Under the pieces are notes generated by a model. That model worked only from the letters and a program-made list of their open reading frames with translations. It was not told where the DNA came from and did not search any database. From Planctomycetota bacterium (GTDB taxonomy: Bacteria; Planctomycetota; UBA8742; SKZP01; JAIOTL01), in the NCBI GenBank assembly GCA_021106775.1, contig JAIOTL010000027.1, positions 1-6,627 of the forward strand: a stretch of 6,627 nt of DNA, read 5' to 3'. Position 1 is the first letter of the stretch; the number at the start of each line of letters is the position of its first letter. Positions 6,363-6,627 of the stretch are shown in pieces. Both the position numbers and the translations under genes were made by a program.

Positions 6363-6625
6363 TCAAATAACGCCCACAACCGCAGTTTTCAACTTTGTGG
6401 GTTGATTGTAGAACCTGTCTGGAATCTCGTTGCTCCGCATCAACTCAGTAACGACTTCACTCGCGATTTCCCGTGCTTCCTCGGGAGTGATATTAGCAGC
6501 TTCTTCAAGCTGGGTTACGCGATCTTCAGGATTATGCTTGTCTTGCTCGACTTCAAGCTCATGGGCGTCCGCAAAAAAACAACCGACAGGTTATGGACGG
6601 TATCATCTGGATTCTTTGCACCGGC
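6363..6625 (-). pseudogene. 3' part of a hypothetical gene, frameshifted at an A7 run, cut by window edge
   Basis: The minus-strand frame from 6590 to TGA 6365-6363 has 75 codons but no convincing start and a TAA just upstream (6593-6591). Its content is clearly protein-like: ADAHELEVEQDKHNPEDR, then a charged helical stretch including ITPEEAREIASEVV, then NEIPDRFYNQP. Entering from the window edge, a different frame reads AGAKNPDDTVHNLSVVF up to the homopolymer at 6573-6579 (seven A on the plus strand). One extra base in that run would fuse the two into a continuous reading of about 88 codons. The break is therefore a frameshift mutation or a homopolymer sequencing error. I do not recognise the family; the visible part is acidic and probably helical. 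G+C is 60 of 120 by hand count at 6421-6540, far above the adjacent TPR gene. The last few codons overlap the longest possible form of the TPR frame. Confidence 0.55.
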
Positions 6626-6627
6626 AC

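Overview
This is an AT-rich bacterial window. Three long intact genes dominate it, with three shorter, visibly richer-GC, damaged coding stretches between and beside them. No rRNA, tRNA, CRISPR array, transposase or insertion sequence was seen. The taxon cannot be fixed from the sequence. Weak or absent Shine-Dalgarno sites before the intact genes, a PEP/pyruvate-binding (PPDK_N-type) protein of an unusual architecture, and a long NRG-type TPR protein would fit an environmental bacterium of the Bacteroidota/Ignavibacteriota/Cloacimonadota kind. That is a low-confidence inference.

Layout. (1) Positions 3-2492, plus strand: the 3' part of a gene that runs in from beyond the left edge. It encodes a PPDK_N ATP-binding domain, a conserved glycine-rich middle region and a C-terminal nucleotidyltransferase (Pol-beta-like) domain. 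(2) Positions 2496-3359, minus strand: a complete calcineurin-like metallophosphoesterase, tail to tail with gene 1 and only 3 nt from it. (3) Positions 3538-3901, minus strand: open segments in three frames that look like one decayed gene. (4) Positions 4001-4480, plus strand: an otherwise continuous 160-codon frame with a good ribosome-binding site, interrupted by an in-frame TAG at codon 18. A candidate promoter with an overlapping 15-bp palindrome lies just upstream. (5) Positions 4502-6259, minus strand: a 585-residue protein made of 16 TPR units of exactly 34 residues each. (6) Positions 6363-6625, minus strand: the 3' end of another gene, shifted out of frame at an A7 run, leaving the right edge of the window.

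How the parts relate. Gene 1 (predicted nucleotide chemistry on an unknown acceptor) and gene 2 (predicted phosphoester hydrolysis) are convergent, so they are not co-transcribed, and a functional link is only a guess. The three damaged stretches share about 48-50% G+C in hand-counted samples, against about 31-33% in samples of the long genes. The 3.5-4.5 kb block and the right edge may therefore be remnants of horizontally acquired DNA, with the TPR gene lying between them. No convincing multi-gene novel system is evident. The best items to follow up are the PPDK_N-nucleotidyltransferase fusion and the amber-interrupted gene with its palindromic operator candidate.
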